Shown here in pieces: positions 48,356 through 61,026 of a DNA stretch of 64,000 nt. Both the position numbers and the translations under genes were made by a program. How positions within the stretch are numbered: the stretch's first letter is position 1; the number at the start of each line of letters is the position of its first letter. Below the pieces are notes generated by a model. That model was not told the DNA's origin, made no database searches, and was given only the letters and a program-made list of their open reading frames with translations. The DNA comes from Anisus vortex (Eukaryota; Mollusca; Gastropoda; Planorbidae): positions 24,927,612 to 24,991,611 of the forward strand of contig OX421497.1 in the NCBI GenBank assembly GCA_949126835.1, read 5' to 3'.

Positions 48356-50356
48356 AAGCCGATTTGTGCCCGATTCTTCGAACGGGCTTTTTTTTAGAAT
48401 ATGCTTGACACATTATAGTTTTTTAGTTTTGTTTTTGCAACATACATAAAGTAGTATGTTTTTTTTGTGGTCAGTATTTTTTTAATTTATTTTTGTTTTG
48501 CACACTTTATTATACACCAATTCAATATACAACTAAAAAGGAAAAACAAATAATTTTTTTTTATTTCCTGCTCAAAGTATGACCACTATGATCGAATTTG
48601 GTGAGTTTATTGAGTAATTAAACTCTTTCTGTAAAACAGAACTCACATGTCTTTTAAAAAGTACTGTTAATTCGAAAATGATTGTTTGATATATTTTTTT
48701 GCTACAACATTAGTCGTAGATCAATATTTATTTATTTTTGCTTTTTTTTTTGTTTTTGTTGGTGTTATTTGCTATTTATTTATTGTTGCTTTGGAAGCAA
48801 ACTTAGAATTAAATTTTAAATTCAACAGGAAAAACAATAACAACTGAAACCGATATGAATCATAGTTTATACAACGTATACGACATGAATTAAAACTTTA
48901 AAAAGTTGGTCCGGCAAATTTAAACATTGCCCGGCAATATAAAAATTTCCCGCTACATAGTTTATAAGACGTATACGATACAAATTAAAACTTTAAAACG
49001 TTGAGCTCGGCAATTTAAACATTGCCTGGCAATTGAAAAATTTCCCGCTACAAAGTTTATAAGACGTATACACAGAGTAGGTATAGAACAGAATGCACAA
49101 TCCCTATATACGCAGTCACTAAAAGTTACCATTTTCCGCAATGCAGCGGTCGCTAGAGACACTACTATAGTAAAATGAGAAAGAATATCTACGTCTGCCA
49201 TAAATATATACAATATATATAGGGCCTACATTATCTTTCATTATAGGCTTACTTTTATATAAATTTGACTTAATTACCCATTTTGTTTTGAACATTATAT
49301 GATTAGGCCAATATGATGTAAAAATATTTATTACCCGGTACTGATTTGAAAAAAAAATGGCTTAGAAGTAGCTCGGTACCGGTAACTAAATTGCTACGGC
49401 TACCGGTACATAAATATATATACTTTTTAAACCAAAATAAACTTTTAAAATTTTGAAGGTAAATAGGCATATAATTCATAATGAGTTAATATGAGGTTGT
49501 TTATGCTGTTGTTTATCCTTTATGGAGTCAGGAAAGCCATGCAGTTTGACATGCTCTTTTTTACGATAATCAGTCGTTTTCGCATCATTGTTGTAGTTTA
49601 TTACACAACCGTTCATGCACATTTTGCCTGAACTATTAGCTTTGCGTGTTCGAACTTGTAGATTGAAGAAAAGGACGTTGTAGGCTAAATAAGCATAAAA
49701 ATAGAGTGTAACCAGGACCGCTGCGTTTAAATAAGCTTAGTATGGCGTCGGTATTACTGCCCAAAACAGAAATAAAATGCGATTGTGCATTCTGTTTTAT
49801 ACCTATTCTGTGGACATATACAACACGAATAAAAACGTGAAGGAATTTTTTATTTGCCAGATACAACGTAAGATACCCATTAAAACCATTAATCATTACC
49901 CATTATAACAATTTAAAAATATCCCGCTATAAATTACGACGCAAATTAAAACGTGAATATATTTTGTTCTATTCATTCATAAAGTACATTAGCAAAGGTT
50001 GAAGCAAAGTTAATTTTAAATGAATACGCAAAATTTGATGACGTCATAACGAAAAGCCGGCTAGCTATCTCTGCGCAAACTTTGATGACGTCATCCTGAA
50101 AAAAATCTCAACGCCATCCTTTTTTTTATTTTTTTAGCGCGATCGATCGAAAAACTATAAAAAGTTGGAACGGCAATTTTAACATGAACCCAAAATATGT
50201 CGTTTTATTCGCGTTTTTTGACCAAACTGACCACTGCGGTCATTTTAATTTTTTTAAAACCTTGACAGTGTTCACCGCCGTAACGCAAAGAATATTTGTA
50301 GCAAATTTCACGTTTTTATGTCCAGTATTTAAAAAGATTATGCGGTATGTACATAC

Positions 50357-50407
<51 letters not shown>

Positions 50408-50432
50408 CATATTCCTTTTGAGATTTATATAT
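48356..50432 (+). repeat. Unit 3 of the 7.2-kb element
   Basis: Near-identical to unit 1 throughout, including the nested MITE (49069-49815), the CRE pair (50039, 50086) and the small frame at 50184. Its end runs into (GATAT)n at 50433-50455 and then the MITE right end. Confidence 0.85.
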
Positions 50433-50450
50433 ATATATGATATGATATGA
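50184..50450 (+). CDS. Small ORF of unknown function, unit 3
   Basis: As at 45400, with the longest (CAGC)n extension at 50357-50407 and a shifted C-terminus that reads into the unit end. Function unknown. Confidence 0.3.
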
Positions 50451-50706
50451 TATGATGTTCTTTTTTTTTTCCGCACGCAACCAAAAAAGGCTGTCTTAAC
50501 TCTTAAATGACTTCTACGCTCCGACGATTGTATTAAAGGTTTCCGCTGTTTACAACTTTCGATTTTAATCTTAATTTTCCCTTGAGAAATTCATAGCGAA
50601 TTACTAGACCGGAAGTGTAGAGGACGTAGTGCGATCGGGAATTCCGAAACTAAGTGTTTCAAGTTATCAAATAGCAGAAATATCAAAGCAAGCGGTCCAC
50701 CTTATT

Positions 50707-51144
50707 TTAGTCTTTGTTTTTACAGCCGACCCATTCCGTGCACAATCACCTCTTAGCACAAAAGAGAATTTTATTCTGTCATTAAATACGGAATGAGAAA
50801 AAGTATTTTTGTCTTTCTGAGTAATATGTTAGATCTAGTTTTTTTAAAGTTTTTTTTATGCATAATGTATTTTGATGACCCTGATTTAGCGATTTTTTTC
50901 TAACTATGCTAAACTTGTTTGTTGTGAATATTCTGAATTTGTTATAGTTAAAAAAAAATTCTCTTTAGTTGACGGTATGTCAGGGAACTCCACGGGCTGT
51001 AGCGCAATATATGATGATAATGGGTCACATACAGACAATGCTTAGGCCTTTTGTAGTCAATGTCTAACTAAGCTTAGGTAGTATGCCTATTTTGTTTTCT
51101 TATTACAACTGTAAAAAATGATATTTCATAAGGTTTAATGACTT
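50707..51144. other. AT-rich DNA without recognised features
   Basis: Nothing identified on either strand. Confidence 0.5.
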
Positions 51145-51395
51145 ATTTATGGGGCGTGGTGACCGAGCCAGCAGCGCGTTCGTCTAGAGTCTAGTGCAAC
51201 AAAGGTCCTGGGTTCGTCCCTGGTGAAGGCTTGGAATTTTTCAGGGTTTTTCGGGTGTCCCTGTGTCTATCTGAAAAGTAAAGGCGGCTGGACATTGTAC
51301 TAGCTACACAATCACCTAGTATGCCGTGCCCCGTGGCCACATAAACTGGTGAACGCTACTTCACCGGCCCTATGGATCAATTTGGTCAGACTGGA
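51145..51395 (+). mobile_element. tRNA-derived SINE, copy 3
   Basis: The head GGGGCGTGGTGACCGAGCC, A-box-like segment, B box GGGTTCGTCCC, then GGAATTTTTCAGGG, AAAGTAAAGGCGGCTGGACA and tail TGGTGAACGCTACTTCACC. It is more divergent from copies 2 and 4 than they are from each other. Confidence 0.8.
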
Positions 51396-52130
51396 ATATT
51401 TTACTTTACCAATGTCTTATTTATTTATTTGCTAAAAATTCATCAATATAGGAATTGTATGATAAGTTCTCCATTTGTTATGACTCTTAAGTAAATTAAT
51501 TTGCGTCAAAGTTTTTCAGCTATAATAACAAACAATTAACATGCATAATAACATAACATAAGGCAAACCTACCTGACTTGTAACTGCACTCTAAAAGCAA
51601 CCAGCCCACTTCTGCATGTATTTACTTCAACACCCGCCAATCTCACAGCCAAAATAACAGGATGCGCAAGGGAGATAACTGACAATTATACAAGGCCAGA
51701 AACCCTTCAGTTCTCCCAACCCTTAGCGGGTCAAGTTTCGAATGTCTGTGATTTAAAAGATTCGTAGGCGCTGGTGGGAGGGGGCCGTCCATAAATAACG
51801 TCACATGATTTTGGCCATTTTTCAATACCCTATTGTCACAAGTCGTCACAAACGTCAGACTAACCCATTTCTTTTCCCAATATAACGTCACATAGCTATG
51901 CCCCCCCCCTAAAAAAACAAAAAAACAAACAACCACAAACAACACATCGGAGCACCAATTTCAAAATTAGCATGTTTTAAATTTATTGCCACTTTTTTAT
52001 ACGTATTACAATAATCAATATAGATCTAATTACTGTCGTTAATAAAAATGAAACTAGTTAAAGTGAAAATTGTATTTAAATGTAAAATTTTGTTTTCAAT
52101 TCGAGGTCACTTATTTCAAAAATATTTTTT
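51396..52130. other. Non-coding DNA
   Basis: No gene seen. 51770-51910 contains GGAGGGGGCCGTCCATAAA and ATAACGTCACATAG type sequence, probably the end of a small DNA element, with a C-rich/A-rich patch at 51901-51930. Confidence 0.5.
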
Positions 52131-52535
52131 TTATAACTTGTCACCATCTAAACATCATTGGTCAGCAGGGAGGAACAACTGCGACGTCAAGGCAAGAATT
52201 AGCATAAAAAGATCCGCCTTCACCCAACTTAAATCGATCTTGAGAGAGTTGCCATTGAACATCAAGGTTCGATTATTCAACTCCCATGTGAAGTCAGATC
52301 CGCCTAGCGACACCGATCTTTGGCAAACTGTCAACTTTCTATTGAACTATTCTTCCTATTGAATACACCAGAAAGAGGAACTGTGGTTGGATAGGTCACA
52401 CTCAACACAAACCGCCAGCCAATGTCACTAGACTGAAGTGGAACCCACAAGGAAAGAGTGAAAAAGGCCGCCCAAGAAATACCTGGCGACGCGACCTTGA
52501 GGCAGACACAACAAAGATGGGTTACAACTTAAACT
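52131..52535 (+). pseudogene. Degenerate LINE polymerase C-terminal region
   Basis: Frames with several shifts give GGTTATSRQELA-like sequence, SAFTQLKSI, NIKVRLFNSHVKS, then LKWNPQGK-like, RPRNTWRRDLEAD and TKMGYN. The order follows the C-terminal half of the LINE at 34734. It is old and not coding. Confidence 0.55.
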
Positions 52536-53144
52536 AGAAAAAAAAAGGGCTCAGTACAAAGAACTAAGGATTCGTTTCCTCGATTATTAGTGTTCTTTTT
52601 TTAATATAAATTACAAACAATATTTCTCTGACGAGCCAAGATTTCACAGAATATTCTCGTTAGAAATCCCATATAGTATGCATACAATATTATTGTTCAC
52701 ATTTAAGATTGTTCAAATTGTATGAATGAAATTTAGGCTCTCAACAGAGTCAACGAAGAGTCTGTTCCTTTAATTGTTTATTGAGCATTAATTAAGGAGA
52801 ACAGTCTTTTTACATTGACATTGTGTCCAGGGATAGGCCTACCTTAGAATAATTAATTAACATAATTTAAGTAAATATAAAAACTAACTTTCATTTGGCA
52901 ACTTTTAAAAAAAAATACTTTACAACTAATGCATTCTTTTCTTGCACAGATGATAGCTTGTTAATTTATTTTTATTCTATTCATGTTAATATACTTTTTA
53001 AAACCGTAAGCCTACAAAACTTAAAATATTACAAAAGTCGGACATTTTAAAGATTTTTAGCTTCACCTTCCGGACGGAGGACATTAAAAATAAAGAGGAC
53101 ACAAAGGAAATGTCCTAAATTTGCGCTTTCTGTTTTCATTTTGG
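52536..53144. other. AT-rich DNA without recognised features
   Basis: Nothing identified; a short GGACGGAGGACATT patch lies near 53074. Confidence 0.5.
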
Positions 53145-53560
53145 GACCCGTTAATTGGTTTAGTGTCCCGGTAATTGGTTTGGTGTCCCGGTAATTTGTT
53201 TACTGTCCCGGTAATTGATTCATTGTCCCGGTGATTGGTTCAGTGTCCCTGTAATTGGTTCAGTGTCCCTGTAATTGGTTCAGTGTCCAGGTAATTGGCT
53301 CAGTGACCCGGTAATTGGTTCAGTTTCCGGTAATTGGTTTAGTGTCCTGATAATTGGTTCAGTGTCCAGGTAATTGGCTCAGTGACCCGGTAATTGGTTC
53401 AGTTTCGGGTAATTGGTTTAGTGTCCTGATAATTGGTTTGGTGTCCCGGTAATTGGTTTAGTGTCCCGGTAATTGGGTCAGTGTCCCAGTAATTGGTTCA
53501 GTATCCCGGTAATCGGTTCAGTGTCCCCGTAATTGGTTCAGTGTCCCCGTAGCGGGTGGT
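53145..53560. repeat. 20-bp minisatellite (about 20 units)
   Basis: Unit GTGTCCCGGTAATTGGTT(C/T)A with small variants. It lies just left of the start of duplication copy B. Confidence 0.93.
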
Positions 53561-54009
53561 CAACGGTCATGTTTGAGAAACACTGCTTTAGACTTTAAAA
53601 CCTTGTAGTTCGAGTTATATGGAGAATTAGAGATGGAAATTGAACCAAACTCGATCCAAACACCAGTGGCGTAGCTAGGGGGGAGCAGGGGGGACATATG
53701 CCCCCGGGCGCCACGTTAGGGGGCGCCAAAATGAGTATTAAAATTAATTATAATTATTTAATTTTATTTTGATGTAAACTAATGTATCCCATACGTTTGC
53801 AAGACTGAATTTTGGAGCTTCACAAATATCTTCATTACAAACCAGTTGGCAAGCATGATTTTGGCGCCCCCATTGAGCATTAAGGAGCGCCATTCGGGTT
53901 TAAATATTATTCTTCATATACAGAAGGTGGAATTTGGTTTTAACAATTATACAGGTTGGATAATTTTGAGTCGAATATAGGATTTTACGGTATCTTATTT
54001 TGACTCAAT

Positions 54010-56357
54010 ACCCGATCTAGGACACCGAGAACAGCTTTCTCGAGTCATCAGATTTGTGGATGTGGATTTTCAAACTAAAAAAGTAACCATCAAAGAATCA
54101 GATACATTCCAAAGACGCAGCAAGCATTGAAAGAGTTATCGTAGAGAAACTGGAATCTGATAACATACCTCTAGCCGGTTATGTGGTCCGACTTCTTAAT
54201 CCCTGATACAATGCGTGCCTCAGTGTTTTGTACTTTCTGGAGTCTCTGAAGCTGGTTCTGGGGCAGACCCCACAGACAGCTATTACAGTAATCCAGCCTT
54301 TATTGAATTAGAGAGACTGCTACGGCATTAGCTGTTCTCTTATTAAGTTGAGGACGCAGCTGACCCAGGGCGTGTAGATGAAAGAAACAAGCCCTTACCA
54401 CAGTACCAATGTGCGGAACCATTGTAAGCTTTTTGTCAATAAAAAAAACCAAGGTCTCTAACAGTGTTGGACAAGGGGATATCCAAGACACCAACTTTGA
54501 TTGATTCAATATCGACCTTTCTAAGACTGGCGTCAGAACCACACAGAATTGCCTCTGTCTTTTCATCATTTAAATTGAGTCTGTTTGCTGCCATCCAGGA
54601 TTTTACTGTAAGACAGCAGTCTTCCTCAGCCCGAATAGCATCACCGCAAGCAGAAGGATCAGGCTTGAATCTCTTGTACAGTTCTGTGTCGTCAGCAAAT
54701 GTTTTCCGGGAAATTCCATGATTTTCAACAATTCTGCCCAGCTGACTAGTGTACAAAGAGAACAGAATAGGCCCTAAAACTGCGCCCTGCGGTACTCCAC
54801 AGGTAAGAGGCGTGTCCCGTGAAGAGGCCTGATTAACAACAACACGCTGAGTCCTGTCCTCCAGATAGGAATTAAACCAACGAAGTGCAGTTCCGGAGAT
54901 GCCCGCCTCATTTTGAAGTATCGACAGAAGAAGCTCATGGTCAATTACATCGCATCAGCACTGAGATCCAGCAGGACCAAGAGTGTCAGATCACCTCGGT
55001 CAGCACTACAAAGAACATCACTCAGGACACGGAGTAAGGCTGTCTCACAGCTGTGCCCAGATCGATAGGCTGATTGAAACTTATCAAGCAGGTTATGACA
55101 CAATGTTATGACAATAATTTTGTAATGACTGTGCATCCGGCCTTCAACAGCAAATATGTGCCAGAAATCACAGAGCATTGTTTGTCAACTGTGACAACTA
55201 CATCTTAAACTTAGTAGTACACTCAGCTAAACAGGATCCAGTTGTTATCACATTTTTTGGAACAGTTGAAAGTATGTATTTGGTTTTCTCTCGTTCAACA
55301 ACTCGTTGGGAAGAATTAAAAAGAGTTGTGCCAATAAAAGTGAAGAGGGAGTCTGAAACACGCTGAAGTGCACGATCAGAAGCTGTTAAAGCTATTTTTG
55401 AAGAACTAGATGAACTAGTAGGGCTGTTGCAAAAAATTATCAGAAGATGCAACTATGACGCCTGACACCAGAAGTGATGCATAAACTTTGCTGGCAGGTA
55501 TATTATACTTTAACTTCCTAGTTTTGTTACATTTCTGGAACATCATACTTTGGAAAATTGATCGTGTCCAGAAATGGTTGCAGGATCCTACTATGAATTT
55601 CAAGGAAGAAGCATCTGATCTTGAATCGCTGGAGCAAAAACTTGTTAACATTCGTGATAATTTGAGCCAGGTTGCGGTAGACAATGGAAAAACACGATGC
55701 ACAACTTGGGGTATCGAGGTTGACAGAAGGATTAGACGACAGCGGAGGATGCCTGGAGAATTAGCAAGAGATGCAGGACTTTCTGCAGAAGACGAAATTG
55801 CACGTGTTATGAACAGCGTAATTGATAGACTCCAACAGGAGATATCAATACGGTTTTTACGACTAATAAAGCTAAACACCAAATATGGATTTTTACTAAA
55901 CGTTAAAACGCTTCTCGCTGAGACAAATTTCGACATACTTCGTCAAAATTGCTTAGATTTTGGACCTTTCTACGGCACTGACGTCAATGGTCACGAATTG
56001 TGCACATAAATCGGAGACTGCAAAATGCTGCTTAGTACCCGGACTGAAGTTCTACCGGAAACTCCTTTGGATCTTCTTGGTTTTATTGTTTCATATGGAT
56101 ATAGAGAAGACATATTTCCGAATCTGCGCATTTCACTGCAAATACTTCTAACAATTGCTGTTTCAATTGTAAGCTGTGAGCGGTCCTTCAGCAAACTGAA
56201 GCTTATTTTGTCTTATTTACGTGCTTCAATGGGACAAGATCGTCTGAGTGATCTTGCATTCCTTAGCATCGAAAGAGAAACACTTGAGAATATTAATTTT
56301 GACAACGTGATTGACGAGTTTGCGACAGTCAAATCAAGGAGTATCAATGTGTTGTAG
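54010..56357 (+). pseudogene. Dead ZMYM/DUF4371-type hAT transposase, copy B, split by a LINE
   Basis: Same organisation as 7080-8509. It is interrupted at 54177-55091 by a LINE on the opposite strand. The dimerisation end keeps GQDRLSDLAFLSIERETLE, including the RLSD that copy A has lost. The stop after SETR is shared with copy A. Confidence 0.8.
54177..55091 (-). mobile_element. Truncated CR1-like LINE inserted in the hAT
   Basis: The minus strand reads LLDKFQSAYRSGHSCETALL, LTLLVLLDLSA, then after a one- or two-base shift DVIDHELLLSILQ, LTCGVPQGAVLGPILFSLYT, KTFADDTELYKRF, AANRLNLNDEKTEAILCG and further broken C-terminal sequence (VVRACFFHLHALGQLRPQLN). Motif FADD is intact, but frameshifts near 54950 and 54460 and truncation at both ends disable it. 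It is absent from copy A, where the sequence around CTCTAGCCG is continuous. Confidence 0.85.
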
Positions 56358-56527
56358 ATAGAAGTATATTAATTATTAAGGCTAAGCATAAAGTCTTCAA
56401 TTCTAAAGAATTACTTAAGTTGATGTTAAATGTGTATAACAGGTTTAAATGGTTTTTATATTGTATTTAGAATCGTATCGATATTAAAAAAGTAAAGTAC
56501 CTTTCGGACCATACTGATCATAGATCA

Positions 56528-56755
56528 TTATGGGCACGGTGGTCGAGTGGCAGCGCGTTCGACTGGCGATCCGAAGGTTCTAGGTTCGAATCCTGGGATT
56601 TTTCCCGGGACTTGAGGGTGCCCCTAAGTCCACCCAACTTTACTAGTTGGGGTAAAGTAACGGCGGCTGGGCATTGTGCTGGCCATACATCCCCTCGTAT
56701 GCCGTGGCCACAGAAACTGGTGAACACTGCTTCACCAGCCCTATGATCAGAATCG
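56528..56755 (+). mobile_element. tRNA-derived SINE, copy 4 (in duplication B)
   Basis: Orthologous to 8682-8905. Head GGGCACGGTGGTCGAGTGGC with B box GGTTCGAATCCTGG. Its box A is closer to a normal tRNA head than copy A's, so copy B may be nearer the ancestral state. Confidence 0.85.
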
Positions 56756-59354
56756 TATCGATAATTAATTGAAATTGATTTATTACAGCGTAAAGCTTAG
56801 TAAAGATTATTAGCGTAGTCCAATATGTGTTCTTGTAGTCTTTCACAGATTTCTAGTAGGCATTTTCCTTAGCTTCTTCTTCGGTTGAAATACATTCTAG
56901 CAAATTCTGCACCAAAACCTATCTAAGGTTCACAGTCGCAGACGTGTAGTTTTTTTGTTTTATGGTTTTATAAAGTGTTAAAGAAGCTATTTATTATCCA
57001 CCAGTGCTTTTTATTCATGTAATAATTGTGCATAAGTCAAATCATTACATTTTTCTTTAAACGTTTATCGCGTGGCTTGAGTGTATTAGTTCATAGTGAA
57101 ACTAGACCGTAGACGGGCCACTGTGACTCGGGACATAACAAGGTTTAAGTTATTAAAATGAGGCTCAGGCAATATTTCATTACAGTTTTAAACTAAGTGA
57201 AATCAATAGTTCGGCTTGGAAAGCCAAAATCTACATATTTTATTAATTAAATGTCAGGCCTTCTCTACACATTTTTATTATTTTTTCACCGATAGGGTTT
57301 ACATCATCACCATAAGTTATACATTTACATGCACATTTTAAAATATTTCACAAATGTTAATTTCAGCCAAAGGAATGTAAAATCTATATAGAGTTTAAGG
57401 CACCCGGAGGAAAAACCCATTCTAATTGTCTTGTTTAAAATTATAAGCAAGCATGTCTTAATTTATATTTCTTGGAAAAACATGAAGGATTGTAAAGCAT
57501 TTTAAATGGTATTATTAAATTGTATTATTGTATTACAAAACAATAAAGAAGACTATCACGGATGAATGAACGTAGGACGCAATAATATTCTTTATAGGAG
57601 GAGCGTTTGTTGGATATAAGAGAAAATTATTTATTTTTATAAAGTCCCACATTTTATTCTTGAAAATGTCCTAATTTTTTTCATTTAAAATGTTCATTTT
57701 TTTATTCTTAAAAGGCCACACTTTTTTTCTTGAAATGATCCAATTTTTTAAATCTTGAAACAGTGTACGTTTTGTTCTTGAAAAGGCCCCCTCTTTTTTT
57801 TTATTGAAAAGACTTCCCATTTCTTTATTTTAAAAACCTTTTTATCATTGAAAAAACAACACTTTTTAGTACTAAACAGGCCCCACTATCAGATAATAGC
57901 CTCAGGGGGGAGCAGTTGCTCTCCCTGCTCCCCCCACCCCCGCACCCTGGCTACACCAATGGCCCATTCCTTTTATGTTTCATTTCTACTGTCACTTTGT
58001 TCAATAGTTTCACATAAATGCAGCAGTTTTTTCTGTCCTTTAAGTTTTCATTTTTTTTTTCGGAGGCATGTGTCATAGTATAAAATATTTATTTGCATTG
58101 ATAATGTTAACAGTTTAGCAATATTATTATATTCCACGAGTATGCCTTTACACTGTTAACAAATACTGTTAGGCCTTCTACCGATGCAGTGGTAATAAAA
58201 ACTTCAGTAGCTACTCATGTTTAATAATAAAATGTTGCATTCTTTTCAATCGGAATACATTAAAATGTACCGCTATATCACACACAAATAAAGTAAAATA
58301 CAGCATATAATTCAGCTCATAATAATAATTAAAAAAGTGCAGATTACAATAATTTAAGTTTCACAATCATTTCATTTAATATGTAAAAGTAAAGTAAATG
58401 TCGTTATCTTTAGCGGTTAATCAAAACAGCAGATCGAAGCGCATTGATTAGAACAAAATGCACATCAAAAGTTACCCACTGTCTAATGGGTGATAAAGTT
58501 ATTTCCGCTAATTTAAACACGAATGTTGTTTGTGTATTTAATTACAAAACTCATGACGTCATAAAATAGTCTTGTGGAGCCATGCTTTTTTCCATTATCA
58601 TTAGTCCATTGTAAAGCGGATTTTTCACTAAAAATTACAACTATGGTCATCGTTTTAAACGTAAAACCTAAGCACAAAGAAAATATGTGTCAAATTTATT
58701 GTTATTCAATATAGTATTAAAAAATGATTATGCAACATGTACAGGCAAGCTCACACCTTTTCAGATTTGAATTTATGATACATGATATAATATATGATGT
58801 GTGCGTGTAAAAGGACTGTTTTGTCAGAAGACATGCATAAGTGCATTTGACAATATATACATTTCATTTTTAAAAGTGTTAAAAAAAGATAACAATAAGA
58901 TCATCTTAAGCATGTACAAGTTACCTTCATTATAACTTGACATTGGTAGATTAAATATAAATGTAATTTTATGCCAATGGAGTCGTAAAAACACATTCAG
59001 GAAAACTTATACATGTATCTACAAATATTTATCACAGGAAGTTAATCCAAGCTTGCAAACCAACCATGAGCATTTGAGATGGGACGAAAAGGGAAAATTA
59101 GGTTGATTTACCTTTTGTAGACAAACCCTTTCCAGGTTGAATAAGACCTCCAGTGGTGGCACTCCTTTATCATAGGATAGGCGTACCTGGATACCCCCCC
59201 CCCCCTCATTATGTGACACTATGTGTTCGACCTACCTTGAGGAAAATGCAAAGGTGACAATTAGGGTAGGAAAATATGGGTAACCAGATGGGCTAACCCC
59301 GCCCTCTCTGTTTGACACAACAGAGTTTGGACCGTTTCCCATTCCAAGATTTCA
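56756..59354. other. AT-rich non-coding DNA of duplication B
   Basis: Colinear with 8906-11844 minus the A-only segment. No gene seen. Confidence 0.7.
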
Positions 59355-59615
59355 CATGTTGACTAGATGTTAACTAGATGTTAACTATATGTCAACTAAA
59401 TGTGAAAACTAGATGTCAAAACTAGATGTCAAATCCAGATGTAAAAACTAGGTGTCAACTAGATGTCAACTAGGTGTCAAAACTAGGTGTCAAAGCTAAA
59501 TGTTAACTAGATGTCAAAACTAGGTGTCAAAGCTAGATGCTAACTAGATGTCAACTAGAAGTCGAAATTAGTGTCAAAGCTAGATGTCAACTAGATATTA
59601 ACTAGATGTTTGAAT
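59355..59615. repeat. CTAGATGT short-period minisatellite, copy B
   Basis: Counterpart of 11845-12290, about 260 versus 445 bp. Confidence 0.9.
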
Positions 59616-59667
59616 GATCTTCATTTAAATATTTTATTTGTATGTTTTTACTGGCTTTCAAATATTT

Positions 59668-60105
59668 TGTGTGATATGGAGTGTATGTATTTATCTGTGT
59701 GATATGGAGTGTATGTATTTATCTGTGTGATATGGAGTGTATGTATTTAGTGTGATATGGAGTGTATGTATTTAGTGTGATATGGAGTGTATGTATTTAT
59801 CTGTGTGATATGGAGTGTATGTATTTAGTGTGATATGGAGTGTGTGTATTTATCTGTGTGATATGGAGTGTATGTATTTAGTGTGATATGGAGTGTATGT
59901 ATTTATCTGTGTGATATGGAGTGTATGTATTTATCTGTCTGATATGGACTGTATGTATTTAGTGTGATATGGAGTGTATGTATTTATCTGTGTGATATGG
60001 AGTGTATGTATTTATCTGTGTGATATGGACTATATGTATTTAGTGTGATATGGAGTGTATGTAATTATCTGTGTGATATGGAGTGTATGTATTTATCTGT
60101 TCGTT
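59668..60105. repeat. 28-bp minisatellite, copy B (about 16 units)
   Basis: Counterpart of 12340-13225. Units with the short TATTTAGTGTG form alternate with full-length ones. Confidence 0.95.
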
Positions 60106-60835
60106 CATTGAAAGCTTCCCTATACAAATAAAACAATATTGTTAATATTCTATCGTGCTACTTGTAACGTAAAGGTCCAGTAAATGTATTAACGAATTGG
60201 GGTCCCCATGCACCCATTTCTTTGATAATAAACTCCACCACGTTATCTCAGCTAAAAGAATTATGCCCTTTCTGTGAAGTCATCACCATGTGTGAGTCTA
60301 TAAGATAAGTGAAGCTGTTCTCTAAATAAATCAATCGGTCCAGTTCAATAAAAAAAATCAAGTCGAATTTTTGTTTACCATCATTACCTTAAATCATTTC
60401 GCTTGTCATAAGTGGCTTGATGATCGTGCTGACGTAACTTATACTAACTCATACACATGCATACCAGAGGTGGCAACTAGCAATACACTCAAAGCTACGT
60501 TACCACACCATTGCAAAAGATATGTAGGCCTATTTGTAAAAAACAACAACATTGTATAAATATAAATACATACATTTTTGTAGGACATAAACAAGCTAAT
60601 TAAAAAAAATTTTTTATAAATTTTTATAATGTTATATTTGACACAAAGTATTTAACTACACATTTAGTCACATACACGACAAGAATACGAACTAAAACTT
60701 GCCAACTCCACAATATACATCAAATGCATTATCTAGTTTGTGAACAAGAGAGATTGACCATCCATAAATGTGCAATAATAAACTCTGACTTTAACAAAAT
60801 TAAACAAAAACTATACGGTTATACATTCTTAAATT

Positions 60836-61026
60836 TTACTTTAGGAAAATAGATAAAAGGCAAATCGATGCCATCAACAAAGATGGCTGCCAAACGGCTG
60901 CATCGCTTTGTGAACATTGGTTTGTTATTTCTATGTCTTGTATGTGACGTATTCTGCCTTGAAGTCCTGTTATAAGTGGTGAGTGAGATTTTATGTAATC
61001 CACAAAAACATCCGTGTCAATTTTAC
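60836..61026 (-). CDS. Last exon of a second 5'-nucleotidase gene (partial)
   Basis: It is 191 bp, exactly the length of exon 11 at 13967-14157, with the same TTTTACCTGA (TTCAG acceptor side) and stop. The translation differs from the first copy only at two positions in the GPI-signal region (DAAVW for DATVW, LLSIF for LLAIF). The reading frame is intact, which suggests the paralogue is functional or recently so. Its upstream exons would lie beyond 64000, since the exon 10 donor repeat begins at 62100. Confidence 0.9.

Larger units (their letters stand above)
43527..50706. mobile_element. 7.2-kb element bounded by GGACCGCTTGC MITE ends, containing three repeat units
   Basis: The left end ACTATAATAAGATGGACCGC and right end GCGGTCCACCTTATTTTAGT are inverted repeats of the same MITE family as 17955-18420 and 19026-19312. 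The right 270 bp (50436-50706) match the body of the solo end at 36420. Between the ends are three head-to-tail units (43571-45610, 45611-48355, 48356-50432). No transposase frame is visible. It could be one giant non-autonomous element or a MITE that received a multimeric insertion. Confidence 0.65.
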
